Shown here: one piece after another, positions 1 to 7,039 of the stretch
Layout: every line of letters starts with the position of its first letter
Numbering within the stretch: the stretch's first letter is position 1
Assembly (NCBI GenBank): GCA_019104905.1
Contig: JAHRXB010000263.1
Span: 1-13,011 of the forward strand
Reading direction: 5' to 3'
From: Bdellovibrio sp.
GTDB lineage: Bacteria; Bdellovibrionota; Bdellovibrionia; Bdellovibrionales; Bdellovibrionaceae
Length of the DNA: 13,011 nt
Notes under the pieces: model-generated
What the model saw: only the letters and a program-made list of their open reading frames with translations
Told to the model about the DNA's origin: nothing
The model's database searches: none
Position numbers and translations under genes: made by a program

Positions 1-298
1 CATGTGTCTTACCCTGCATGGACAGGATCTGACGAACGGCATTTTCCGGGGTGTGAGCTTTTCCGAGGATCTTTCCCTCAAAGGCCACTAACTGATCCCC
101 CCCGATAACGACGCGGCCGGGGCCAGCAAGGCTTGCCGCCTTTAAATAAGCCAACTTTTCCGCCAAGGCCTTTGGAGAAAGGCTCGGATCCTTCTCTTTG
201 TCTTCATCAATGAGGGGGGCTTGGGCGGTGAACTTGTAAGCCAATCGAGAAAGAAGCTCCTGGCGATACTTTGAGGTGCTAGCAAGAATTAATTCCAT
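1..298 (-). CDS. Maf/YceF-like nucleotide pyrophosphatase (partial, C-terminus outside window)
   Basis: Maf-family proteins are cytoplasmic nucleotide pyrophosphatases that hydrolyse non-canonical or modified nucleoside triphosphates. The reverse complement from the ATG at 298 gives 99 residues before the window ends. Seen: the family's N-terminal signature LILASTSKYRQELL (residues 3-16), with the STSxxR phosphate-binding motif; VIGGDQLV with D68, the position of the conserved catalytic Asp; and MQGKTH at the very edge, matching the family's SGKTH motif. The Asp is followed by Gln (GDQ) rather than Thr (ADT). As I recall, this is the signature of the YceF subgroup, which acts on 7-methyl-GTP, rather than of the dTTP/UTP-type Maf proteins; the subgroup is inference. 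The start fits the family, but no clear Shine-Dalgarno sequence lies in front of it. It is divergent from folE2. About half the protein is missing, so C-terminal residues cannot be checked. Confidence 0.9.
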   Translation of the reverse strand, partial: MELILASTSKYRQELLSRLAYKFTAQAPLIDEDKEKDPSLSPKALAEKLAYLKAASLAGPGRVVIGGDQLVAFEGKILGKAHTPENAVRQILSMQGKTH

Positions 299-412
299 AT
301 AGGAAGAACTTAGAGGGACAGCCTTACTTTTGGTAGCAGCAGCGCGCCATACGTGGCTGTGGCTTTCCGCCCTTCCCAAATAGGGGATTATGGGGTAAGA
401 GTGCGGCTCTAT
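299..412. other. Divergent intergenic region between maf-like gene and folE2
   Basis: This 114-base stretch separates the divergent maf-like gene and folE2, so promoters for both should lie here. I see no convincing -35/-10 pair on either strand and no Zur- or Fur-like dyad. A short GCCA-TACG-TGGC dyad at 346-357 is too small to interpret. A GTG at 353 is in frame with folE2, but the extra 20 residues do not resemble the family, so I treat the region as non-coding. Confidence 0.5.
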
Positions 413-1324
413 ATGAGTAAAAAATCGCTGCCAGATGTTGCCAAAGAAGTTCACTCTGAAAGATTCGCGCCGATCGACTGGGTGGGAATGGGGTCTATTG
501 AGCTGCCGGTTTTGTTAAAGCAAGCCGACGGGGTCTACCGTATTCCAGCTCGTGTTGATGCCAAGGTCAGTCTGGATAAGAAACCTTCTCGAGGCATCCA
601 TATGTCTCGTTTGTATTTGATCACTCAAGAAGTTTTGTCGAAAAATGAGATGTCTTTAGGGCTTCTTGGGGACGCGACGGCAGAGTTCTTAAAAACTCAC
701 GAGGATCTTTCTTCTGAAGCGATGGTGCAGGTGCAGTTCGAGGCCCCACTGATTCGTAAGGCCCTCAAAAGTGCCAATCAAGCTTGGCGTTCTTATCCGG
801 TGGTTCTTTCTTCGTTTAATCACGAGGGTGCTAAAAAGTATTTCGTGGAAGTGGTCGTTACCTATTCCAGCACCTGTCCTGCGTCGGCAGCGTTGTCTCG
901 ACAGTTGATTCAAGATGGATTCAAACAACAATTCCAAAATCAGTCGTTGGATTTTGATGTGATTCACTCGTGGTTGGGAACTCCTCAGGGGATTATCGCG
1001 ACTCCTCATGCGCAAAGAAGTTTTGCGCGAGTGAAGGTCGAAGTCGGCCCCGCCTATCAGTACGGGGACTTGATTGATATCGTTGAAGAGGCTCTTCAGA
1101 CAGCCGTTCAAGGGGCTGTGAAAAGGGAAGATGAGCAGGAGTTTGCTCTACGAAATGGTCAAAACCTCATGTTTTGTGAGGATGCGGCTCGCCGGGTGAA
1201 AGAGGCTTTAGACAATCAGGCTGAGATTTTGGACTTTGTCGCTGAGTTCAGCCATGTAGAGAGTTTACACCCTCATAATGCCGTTTCGCATATTTCTAAG
1301 GGCAAAAATCTTCGTAGTTTCTAA
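413..1324 (+). CDS. folE2: GTP cyclohydrolase FolE2 (GCYH-IB type)
   Basis: FolE2 converts GTP to 7,8-dihydroneopterin triphosphate, the first step of tetrahydrofolate synthesis, in the cytoplasm. It is unrelated in sequence to the zinc enzyme FolE and can use metals other than zinc. The 303-residue product has the family's blocks in order: the N-terminal VGMGSIELPV, SRGIHMSR (residues 59-66), STCPAS with the presumed active-site Cys155, TPHAQRS (197-203, His199) and a C-terminal HPHNAV (His288). B. subtilis FolE2 is about the same length. I chose ATG 413 over the in-frame GTG at 353: family proteins begin close to the PDV/I-R-...-VGM block, and the upstream residues look unrelated. The ribosome site is weak either way. 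The next gene on the same strand is a Fur-family regulator 111 bases downstream with its own promoter, so it is probably a separate transcript. Confidence 0.93.
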   Translation: MSKKSLPDVAKEVHSERFAPIDWVGMGSIELPVLLKQADGVYRIPARVDAKVSLDKKPSRGIHMSRLYLITQEVLSKNEMSLGLLGDATAEFLKTHEDLSSEAMVQVQFEAPLIRKALKSANQAWRSYPVVLSSFNHEGAKKYFVEVVVTYSSTCPASAALSRQLIQDGFKQQFQNQSLDFDVIHSWLGTPQGIIATPHAQRSFARVKVEVGPAYQYGDLIDIVEEALQTAVQGAVKREDEQEFALRNGQNLMFCEDAARRVKEALDNQAEILDFVAEFSHVESLHPHNAVSHISKGKNLRSF

Positions 1325-1361
1325 GGGTTGCCTTTAGCTCTGAAAACCCTCCAATTAAAAA

Positions 1362-1390
1362 CCAATTGATAATGGTTCTTAATTATTTGG
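1362..1390. promoter_or_regulatory. Fur-box-like dyad over the fur-family gene's -35
   Basis: An imperfect inverted repeat has arms at 1362-1374 (CCAATTGATAATG) and 1378-1390 (CTTAATTATTTGG), matching at 9 of 13 positions. Within it, 1367-1381 fits the 7-1-7 Fur consensus TGATAAT-N-ATTATCA at 11 of 14 positions, with a perfect left half. It overlaps the -35 of the following gene, where an autorepressor would bind. Function is inferred. Confidence 0.5.
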
Positions 1391-1418
1391 ACTTACCCAG
1401 GGCCTTCCCATATAAAAT
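1387..1418 (+). promoter_or_regulatory. Probable sigma-70 promoter of the fur-family gene
   Basis: A -35-like TTGGAC (1387-1392) is separated by 18 bases from a -10-like TATAAA (1411-1416). Transcription would start near 1423, giving a leader of only about 13 bases, which still holds the GAGGTGA ribosome site (1427-1433) in front of ATG 1436. Confidence 0.6.
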
Positions 1419-1435
1419 GAGCCTTTGAGGTGATT

Positions 1436-1939
1436 ATGGGTAAAGATTCTGTTCCATTTCTGCCAAGGCAACACGATGAAGATATCGTGGTCCACACAGA
1501 TGAGTTTGACGAAGCGGAATTAAAGCGAATCATTCGCACCTTGAATCTTAAAGTCACCAGCCAACGCATGGCTATTTTAAAAGCTTTGCACGATGGACGT
1601 CGTCACGTCACAGCTCAAGAGCTTTATGAAAAGCTGAACAAAGATCATCCTGATATTGGTTTTGCCACGGTCTATCGTTTTCTTCGCACGTTGACAGAGG
1701 GAACTTTTGTGACGGAGGTCCGTATGGGCGGACTGCCAGCTCGTTACGAGCTGACCCCGAAAGGGCATCATGACCACTTAACTTGTGTGAAGTGTGGGAA
1801 GATCTGCGAGTTTGAAAACCGAGCCATCGAGAGCCTGCAAGAAAAAGTCGCCAATCAGTTTGGCTTTAAGTTAACCCACCATATTTTAGAACTTTATGGA
1901 GTGTGTCCTTCCTGTCAGGTGAAGTCCTCTGAAGGGTAG
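1436..1939 (+). CDS. Fur-family metal-responsive transcriptional regulator
   Basis: This is a cytoplasmic DNA-binding repressor that senses a metal ion (iron for Fur, zinc for Zur, peroxide through iron for PerR). The 167 residues have an N-terminal winged helix with TSQRMAILKAL and the recognition-helix region GFATVYRFLRTL. The C-terminal dimerisation domain has HHDHLTCVKC (His111, His112, His114, Cys117, Cys120), THHILELYG and CPSC (Cys157, Cys160). The two CxxC pairs form the structural zinc site. Glu132 sits where E. coli Fur has Glu108; PerR proteins have Asp there, so by this residue it leans to Fur or Zur rather than PerR. The N-terminus carries about 20 extra acidic residues relative to E. 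coli Fur. I chose ATG 1436 over GTG 1430 because GAGGTGA lies five bases upstream of it. A Fur-box-like dyad suggests autoregulation. Its neighbour is folE2, a gene often tied to zinc supply in other bacteria. Confidence 0.93.
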   Translation: MGKDSVPFLPRQHDEDIVVHTDEFDEAELKRIIRTLNLKVTSQRMAILKALHDGRRHVTAQELYEKLNKDHPDIGFATVYRFLRTLTEGTFVTEVRMGGLPARYELTPKGHHDHLTCVKCGKICEFENRAIESLQEKVANQFGFKLTHHILELYGVCPSCQVKSSEG

Positions 1940-1970
1940 TCTAGACCTTGGTGGAAGACTCTTGAGGGGC

Positions 1971-2000
1971 TTGCGATACTTCTAAAGTCTCGTTTTTAAA
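1971..2000 (+). promoter_or_regulatory. Weak promoter candidate for the exported protein at 2018
   Basis: TTGCGA (1971-1976) and TTTAAA (1995-2000) lie 18 bases apart and each match the sigma-70 consensus at 4 of 6 positions. If real, the transcript would begin near 2007, only about 10 bases before ATG 2018, giving a near-leaderless mRNA. This would fit the lack of any Shine-Dalgarno sequence there. Confidence 0.3.
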
Positions 2001-2017
2001 CGACCGATAAGCCGAAC

Positions 2018-3274
2018 ATGAATGCAACTTTGAAAAAGGGAAGTCTTTTGCTTCTCGCTGTATTTTGTTTTGGTTTTAAAGGCGGGGACATCGTCGAGCT
2101 TGAAGGCTATTTCAATGCCCGGTACTCTGCCAATTTTCTGAAGTCGGCTCAAAACGTAAAATTTGTCATGCCTCCGGGGACACAAGCTCGCATTGAAGAG
2201 ACCAAAGCATTCAGCTCTGGAAATCACGGTTTAAAAGTGCAGATTCTGTCAGGCCCTCAAAAGGGTCAGTCGGTCTGGGTTTACTATAAAAGTTCGGACC
2301 CAGGTATGAAGCTCTTTGCTTCCGAGCAAGATATGAAAAAAGAGCAGTCGACAACTCAAGTGGAGCAGGCATCTCACGTGCGCACGACGCGTAAGACGGA
2401 GGCTTTAAGAGTACCGACTTCGGCAACTGCAGAAAAAGTTGTCGAACATATTACTCAAGGAAATCGTGCTGTTCAAAAGCACGGAAAGCCAGGTGGTCCC
2501 TGTGAGGGGTGTGAGGTGGCAAATCTTCATGCGCGAGACGTGACTCCCTCATCGACAAAATGGACTCCTATGACGAGTGGCTCTGACAAGCCTGTCATAA
2601 ATCCTCCCAAGCGAACGCAGAATCCCTTCGGAATTCGGTCGATTCGCTGCGGAACCAAGCCGGGGAACTACGACGTGTGTTCTTTTGGGGATGATCCGAC
2701 TCCAGGGAAGTTCCGTTTCTTTAATAAAGGCCCCAATCGAATTGTGTCGACAGGAGAGTCGCGCAGTCGTGAGTGGTCTTTCAATTTTGAGGGCGGTGCT
2801 CGTCAAGATCTTGGCATCGCGATCAGTGATATGCCAAACGGCACGATCAGTCAGATTCAAGAAAGTTATATCATGCTTTTTCCGCGTGTGGCTTTACCCC
2901 ATATTCGCACCGAGGGAAATCGTCAAATTGTGACCTTACCTAATGGGGAAACGGTGACTTACAATGCTCAGACCAAGGAAGTTATTGGTGGCGTTTTCAG
3001 TGAAGACGGGCCCTTGACTCCGGGAGGACGGGACCTCAATCCTGCCAAGGTTTCCTATAAAGGAAATGGTGTGATGCTGCGAATAGATCGTCGTGGGGAG
3101 GAGCCTCGCTTAGGGGGCGGTCAAGCCACAATTTCAAAGCAGGGGCGCTCTTGTAAGGTTCCCGTGAAAGACCTCTGGCCAGATCAATCTGAAAAATCAC
3201 CAGTCCACTTCAAATACTTCTCAGACTCAGATTTTGACGCCTACCTCAAGAGAAAATGTGGTTTCGGACTTTAA
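2018..3274 (+). CDS. Putative exported cysteine-containing protein, family not recognised
   Basis: I do not recognise this 418-residue protein. The N-terminus (MNATLKKGSLLLLAVFCFGF) has two lysines and a hydrophobic core typical of an export signal, but no clear AxA cleavage site and no proper lipobox. Residues about 24-90 (from DIVELEG to VWVYY) are rich in short beta-type segments and Gly turns and read like a bacterial SH3-type barrel; this is inference. A polar linker of about 100-160 follows, then a C-terminal region of about 200-418. Six cysteines lie outside the signal: 162 and 165 (CEGC), 211, 221, 379 and 414, suggesting disulfides in the periplasm or outside. Conserved-looking stretches near the C-terminus include GNGVMLRIDRRG and CKVPVKDLW. 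An in-frame stop at 1997-1999 rules out a longer start, and no ribosome site is visible. It lies between the fur-family gene and uvrA with no clear functional link. Confidence 0.75.
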   Translation: MNATLKKGSLLLLAVFCFGFKGGDIVELEGYFNARYSANFLKSAQNVKFVMPPGTQARIEETKAFSSGNHGLKVQILSGPQKGQSVWVYYKSSDPGMKLFASEQDMKKEQSTTQVEQASHVRTTRKTEALRVPTSATAEKVVEHITQGNRAVQKHGKPGGPCEGCEVANLHARDVTPSSTKWTPMTSGSDKPVINPPKRTQNPFGIRSIRCGTKPGNYDVCSFGDDPTPGKFRFFNKGPNRIVSTGESRSREWSFNFEGGARQDLGIAISDMPNGTISQIQESYIMLFPRVALPHIRTEGNRQIVTLPNGETVTYNAQTKEVIGGVFSEDGPLTPGGRDLNPAKVSYKGNGVMLRIDRRGEEPRLGGGQATISKQGRSCKVPVKDLWPDQSEKSPVHFKYFSDSDFDAYLKRKCGFGL

Positions 3275-3315
3275 AAATCAAACCGTTTAAAAAGTGAAGC
3301 GCTGCATTTCAAAAA

Positions 3316-3328
3316 GGTACGGCGTACC
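3316..3328. promoter_or_regulatory. Perfect palindrome GGTAC-GGC-GTACC upstream of uvrA
   Basis: Two 5-base arms, GGTAC and GTACC, flank a 3-base centre 40 bases before the uvrA start. The core TAC-N3-GTA agrees with the inner bases of TTACN3GTAA, the LexA box I recall for Bdellovibrio bacteriovorus, but the outer T and A are replaced by G and C. It is not followed by a T run, so it is not a terminator. It may be an operator or a leader hairpin; the function is unproven. Confidence 0.4.
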
Positions 3329-3345
3329 TCTTGCCGGCGCGGGTG

Positions 3346-3363
3346 CCTCATCCTAGAATGAGG
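3346..3363 (+). promoter_or_regulatory. Leader hairpin covering the uvrA ribosome site
   Basis: CCTCAT (3346-3351), a 6-base loop and ATGAGG (3358-3363) form a perfect 6-bp stem. The 3' arm holds the only Shine-Dalgarno sequence (GAGG, 3360-3363), four bases before ATG 3368. Folding would hide it, so it may dampen uvrA translation. The pairing is seen directly; the effect is inferred. Confidence 0.4.
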
Positions 3364-3367
3364 GCTT

Positions 3368-5968
3368 ATGTCACAAGCTGAAGATGGAATCATTGTAAAG
3401 GGCGCCAAAGAACACAATCTGAAGAATGTGAGTGTGACTATTCCCAGGAATAAGATCACCGTGTTCACAGGCCTCAGTGGCAGTGGAAAGTCTTCTTTGG
3501 CTTTTGATACTGTCTACGCGGAAGGCCAGCGTCGTTATGTGGAAAGCCTTTCGGCTTATGCCCGAAACTTTTTAGAACAGCTTAAAAAACCGGAAGTGGA
3601 TTCGATCACGGGTCTTTCTCCAGCAATCGCGATCGATCAAAAATCGGTGAGCACCAACCCTCGTTCGACGGTGGGAACGGTGACTGAAATTTATGATTAT
3701 CTGCGTTTGCTCTTTGCAAAGCTCGGTGTGCCAGAGTGCCCCACGCACCATATCCCGGTGACCAGTCAGACTCCTCAGCAAATCATTGATGATGTTTTGA
3801 AGAAAAGCATGGGAACCAAGTTCTATGTTTTGGCGCCCATGGCCTCGGGGAAAAAAGGAGAGTTCCTTGCTGAGTTTCAGCGTTGGGCGAAGAAGGGTTT
3901 TGTCAAAGCCAAGGTCGATGGGAAAATGATTGATCTGGATAAGGCGACGAAGCTGGCGAAAACGAAAACCCACGATATTGATCTGGTGATTGATCAGTTG
4001 ATTTTGAAGGACACTTTGAAACATCGTCTTTCTGAAAGTATCAATACGGCGCTCTCCATGGCGAACGGGCGAGTGCTTATTGAAACCTTGGATGGGGAGC
4101 GCACGTCGTACTCTCTTCACTCCGCCTGTCCTGAATGTGGTTACAGTTTTCCTGAAATTGAGCCCCGTCTTTTTAGTTTTAATAATCCCCGCGGGGCCTG
4201 TCCGACTTGCCATGGTTTGGGTACGATAGATCTGGTTGAAGAAGAGCAGTTTTCAGACTCTGAGGTCGGCGGTAAAAAGTTAGATAAAGTCGTTTACAAG
4301 TATAAAGGTAAAAAAACATCTGAAGATGACGATGATGAAGGCGAAGAAATGGTCTTATCGGATTGCCCTGATTGCCATGGTTCGCGTTTGAAGCCGGAAG
4401 CTTTGAATATTCGTCTGGGTGGAAAAACCATCGCCGAACTCTCAGATCTCAGTACCGTGGAATTGCGAGACTGGATTTCCCAGCTTCAATGGAAATCCAA
4501 GGATCAGTTGATTGCGGAAAAAATCGTGAAACAAATCGTTTCTCGCTTGGATTATTTGATTCGAGTGGGGACAGGGTATCTGTCGCTCAGTCGTCCCTCA
4601 CGTACCTTGTCAGGGGGGGAGGCGCAACGGATTCGTTTGGCTACTCAGGTGGGATCCTCTTTGATTGGTGTTCTTTACGTCATGGATGAGCCCAGTATCG
4701 GCTTGCATCCTCGGGATCATCATCGCTTGCTTGATATCATTGGCGAGCTCAAAGATCGTGGCAACACGATCTTGCTTGTCGAACACGATGAGGACACGAT
4801 TCGTTATGCAGATTTTGTCGTCGATCTGGGGCCGCGAGCCGGAGTTTTAGGCGGCGAGATGATGGCGCAGGGAACTCCTGAAGAGCTGGCCAATAATCCG
4901 CGTTCTTTGACGGGAAAGTATCTCAAAGGCGAAATGCGAATTCCCGTTCCTCAGCAGCGTCGCAAAGGGAACGGTGAATTTTTACGTCTGAAGGGGGCGA
5001 CCGGAAATAATCTTCAGAACGTGGATCTGCAAATTCCGTTAGGAACCTTTTGTGCAGTGACGGGGGTTTCTGGCTCTGGCAAGAGCACCCTGATCATTGA
5101 TACTCTTTATAAGATTTTGGCGCAGCATTTTTACAAAGCATTGGCGATGCCTTCGCCGTTTAAAAAGATTGAGGGTCTTGAGAAGATCGACAAGGTCATC
5201 GATATCAATCAAAGGCCTATTGGCAGGACTCCGCGTTCAACGCCAGCGACTTATGTGGGGCTGTTCCCGATGATTCGGGATTTGTTTGCGAATTTGCCGG
5301 ATTCCAAATTGCGAGGTTATGAGCCTGGTCGCTTTAGTTTTAACGTCAAAGGTGGACGCTGTGAAACGTGTATGGGACATGGACAGATTCGCGTCGAGAT
5401 GCACTTTTTAAGCGATGTCTTTGTGACGTGTGATACCTGTCAGGGGCGTCGTTATAATCGCGAGACTTTGAATATTAAATACAAAAGCAAATCCATTTCT
5501 GACGTGCTGGAGATGAGTGTAGGGGAGGCGTTAGAGTTTTTCCGCAACCACACTCAGATCTATCGGAAGCTGGAAACGCTTCACCGTGTGGGTTTGGACT
5601 ATATGACTTTGGGGCAAAGTTCGACCACTTTATCGGGGGGAGAGGCTCAACGTGTGAAGCTGTCAAAAGAGCTTTCTCGTCGAGGAACTGGCAAGACGCT
5701 CTATATCTTAGATGAACCAACGACGGGACTTCATTTCGATGATGTGCGCAAACTGGTAGAGTTGATTCAGGAGTTGGCAGATCAGGGAAATACGGTGTTA
5801 GTCATTGAACATAATATGGAAGTCGTGAAAGCGGCGGATCATGTTATTGATTTAGGCCCGGACGGAGGAAAAGGCGGCGGATTGATCGTCGCCGTCGGAA
5901 CTCCTGAACAGGTTGCTAAGGTTTCGGGCAGCGAAACCGGAAAATTCCTCAAAGCCGTTCTTAAATAA
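3368..5968 (+). CDS. uvrA: UvrA, excinuclease ABC subunit A (short form)
   Basis: UvrA is the dimeric ATPase that finds bulky DNA lesions and loads UvrB in nucleotide excision repair. Both ATPase modules are intact. Module I has Walker A GLSGSGKSS (35-43), signature LSGGEAQ (414-420) and Walker B VMDEP (438-442). Module II has Walker A GVSGSGKST (566-574), signature LSGGEAQ (755-761) and Walker B ILDEP (780-784). Zinc-binding cysteines are present at 254/257 with 278/281, at 333/336 and at 665/668 with 688/691. The UvrB-binding region (about 120-230) is present. The oddity is length: 866 residues against 940 in E. coli. The loss is between Cys281 and Cys333, where only 51 residues remain instead of about 125, with an acidic run at 319-327 (EDDDDEGEE). 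The reading frame is continuous and the flanks are well conserved, so this is a domain reduction, not a broken gene. A strong terminator follows. Confidence 0.97.
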   Translation: MSQAEDGIIVKGAKEHNLKNVSVTIPRNKITVFTGLSGSGKSSLAFDTVYAEGQRRYVESLSAYARNFLEQLKKPEVDSITGLSPAIAIDQKSVSTNPRSTVGTVTEIYDYLRLLFAKLGVPECPTHHIPVTSQTPQQIIDDVLKKSMGTKFYVLAPMASGKKGEFLAEFQRWAKKGFVKAKVDGKMIDLDKATKLAKTKTHDIDLVIDQLILKDTLKHRLSESINTALSMANGRVLIETLDGERTSYSLHSACPECGYSFPEIEPRLFSFNNPRGACPTCHGLGTIDLVEEEQFSDSEVGGKKLDKVVYKYKGKKTSEDDDDEGEEMVLSDCPDCHGSRLKPEALNIRLGGKTIAELSDLSTVELRDWISQLQWKSKDQLIAEKIVKQIVSRLDYLIRVGTGYLSLSRPSRTLSGGEAQRIRLATQVGSSLIGVLYVMDEPSIGLHPRDHHRLLDIIGELKDRGNTILLVEHDEDTIRYADFVVDLGPRAGVLGGEMMAQGTPEELANNPRSLTGKYLKGEMRIPVPQQRRKGNGEFLRLKGATGNNLQNVDLQIPLGTFCAVTGVSGSGKSTLIIDTLYKILAQHFYKALAMPSPFKKIEGLEKIDKVIDINQRPIGRTPRSTPATYVGLFPMIRDLFANLPDSKLRGYEPGRFSFNVKGGRCETCMGHGQIRVEMHFLSDVFVTCDTCQGRRYNRETLNIKYKSKSISDVLEMSVGEALEFFRNHTQIYRKLETLHRVGLDYMTLGQSSTTLSGGEAQRVKLSKELSRRGTGKTLYILDEPTTGLHFDDVRKLVELIQELADQGNTVLVIEHNMEVVKAADHVIDLGPDGGKGGGLIVAVGTPEQVAKVSGSETGKFLKAVLK

Positions 5969-6003
5969 GTCCTTGATTCTTAACTTAGAATCGGGGACTT
6001 TTT
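5967..6003 (+). terminator. Intrinsic terminator after uvrA, touching the next gene's start
   Basis: Arms at 5967-5980 (AAGTCCTTGATTCT) and 5987-6000 (AGAATCGGGGACTT) form a 14-bp stem with two G-U pairs and a 6-base loop, followed by T residues through 6003. The stem begins inside the uvrA stop codon. The run ends four bases before ATG 6008 of the next gene, and the 3' arm contains the only G-rich ribosome-site candidate for that gene. Confidence 0.85.
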
Positions 6004-6007
6004 GATC

Positions 6008-7039
6008 ATGAAATACTTTACAGGCTCCTTCGTTTTCACGTTTTTTGGTCTTATTGCATCTTATTTTGTGGGTCACTACTACGGTGGCACGGTTCAGGCG
6101 GGGCTGGGGGCCTTGTTTATCGCCGTCATTTTGGCGGTGTTGGAGATCTCTCTTTCTTTTGATAATGCGATTGTGAATGCCGTGGTTTTGAAAGAGATGA
6201 CACCTGTTTGGCGTCATCGTTTTTTAACTTGGGGTATGTTGATCGCGGTTTTCGGAATGCGTTTGATCTTCCCATTGTTGATCGTGACTTTTGTTGCTCA
6301 CGTCAGTCCATGGGAAGCCTTAGTTATGGCGGCCACCAAGCCGGATGATTATGCGAAACTTATGCTGTCGGCGCATCTTGAAGTGGCCGCTTTCGGCGGA
6401 AGCTTTCTTTTGATGGTGGCTCTTAAGTATTTCTATGACGAAAGCAAAGAGTTGCATTGGATTCCGTTCATTGAAAAACCCACAGTCTATTTAGGCAGCA
6501 AGGTTGAAGCCATTGAGGTGGCGTTGAGTTTGATTATCCTCGCCATTATTTCAAGCTTCCTTCCTCCTGATGAAGCCTTGCCTTTCTTGAAAGCGGGGAT
6601 GGCGGGTTTGATTACTTACGTGATCGTGGATGGAATCGGTTCTTGGTTGGAAGCCTCGGACGAGACGATGAAGGATGTTCACAGAGCCAGTGCCGGAATG
6701 TTTTTGTATCTTGAAGTCCTCGATGCGTCGTTCAGCTTTGACGGAGTTGTGGGGGCCTTTGCTATCACCCACAATTTGTTTATCATCATGATCGGCCTCA
6801 GTATCGGCGCCTTCTTCGTACGAAGTCTGACTATTATGTTTGTGGAGCAAGAGGCCCTGACGAAGTTCACGTTCTTGGAGCATGGGGCCTTTTACGCGAT
6901 TGGAATTTTGTCGATGATTATGTTGGCGGATCCGTTCCTGCATATCCCAGAGTGGGTGACGGGTCTTAGTGGTGGAATTGTTATTCTGATTTCTTTCCTG
7001 TGGTCTTTGTGGCAGGGTCAAAAAGAATCTGCAAGATAG
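6008..7039 (+). CDS. DUF475/TerC-superfamily integral membrane protein
   Basis: This is an inner-membrane protein of 343 residues with about nine hydrophobic segments. TerC-superfamily members are linked to metal-ion export (manganese, calcium) and tellurite resistance; the transported ion for DUF475 proteins is not established to my knowledge. Seen: two repeats of the superfamily's acidic membrane motif, LEISLSFDN (Glu46, Asp52, Asn53) and LEVLDASFSFDG (Glu236, Asp239, Asp245), about 190 residues apart, which argues for an inverted or duplicated two-half fold. A conserved DUF475-like stretch, FLTWGMLIAVFGMRLIFP, follows the first motif. I start at ATG 6008; the in-frame TTG at 6002 lies in the terminator's T run. 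The gene sits directly behind the uvrA terminator, so it must be expressed by read-through or from a promoter inside uvrA. Its 3' end overlaps the convergent transporter gene by 59 bases. Confidence 0.9.
   Translation: MKYFTGSFVFTFFGLIASYFVGHYYGGTVQAGLGALFIAVILAVLEISLSFDNAIVNAVVLKEMTPVWRHRFLTWGMLIAVFGMRLIFPLLIVTFVAHVSPWEALVMAATKPDDYAKLMLSAHLEVAAFGGSFLLMVALKYFYDESKELHWIPFIEKPTVYLGSKVEAIEVALSLIILAIISSFLPPDEALPFLKAGMAGLITYVIVDGIGSWLEASDETMKDVHRASAGMFLYLEVLDASFSFDGVVGAFAITHNLFIIMIGLSIGAFFVRSLTIMFVEQEALTKFTFLEHGAFYAIGILSMIMLADPFLHIPEWVTGLSGGIVILISFLWSLWQGQKESAR

Noticed and set aside
353..412. N-terminal extension of FolE2 from a GTG start
   Set aside because: The added residues do not resemble the family, whose members start near the ATG at 413.
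1324..1350. Possible terminator after folE2 (AGGGTT/AACCCT)
   Set aside because: The stem is only six pairs with a 15-base loop and no T run follows.
3572..4213. Long antisense frame of 213 codons within uvrA
   Set aside because: It is rich in Arg, Thr and His with no recognisable domain, ribosome site or promoter: a shadow of the uvrA coding strand.
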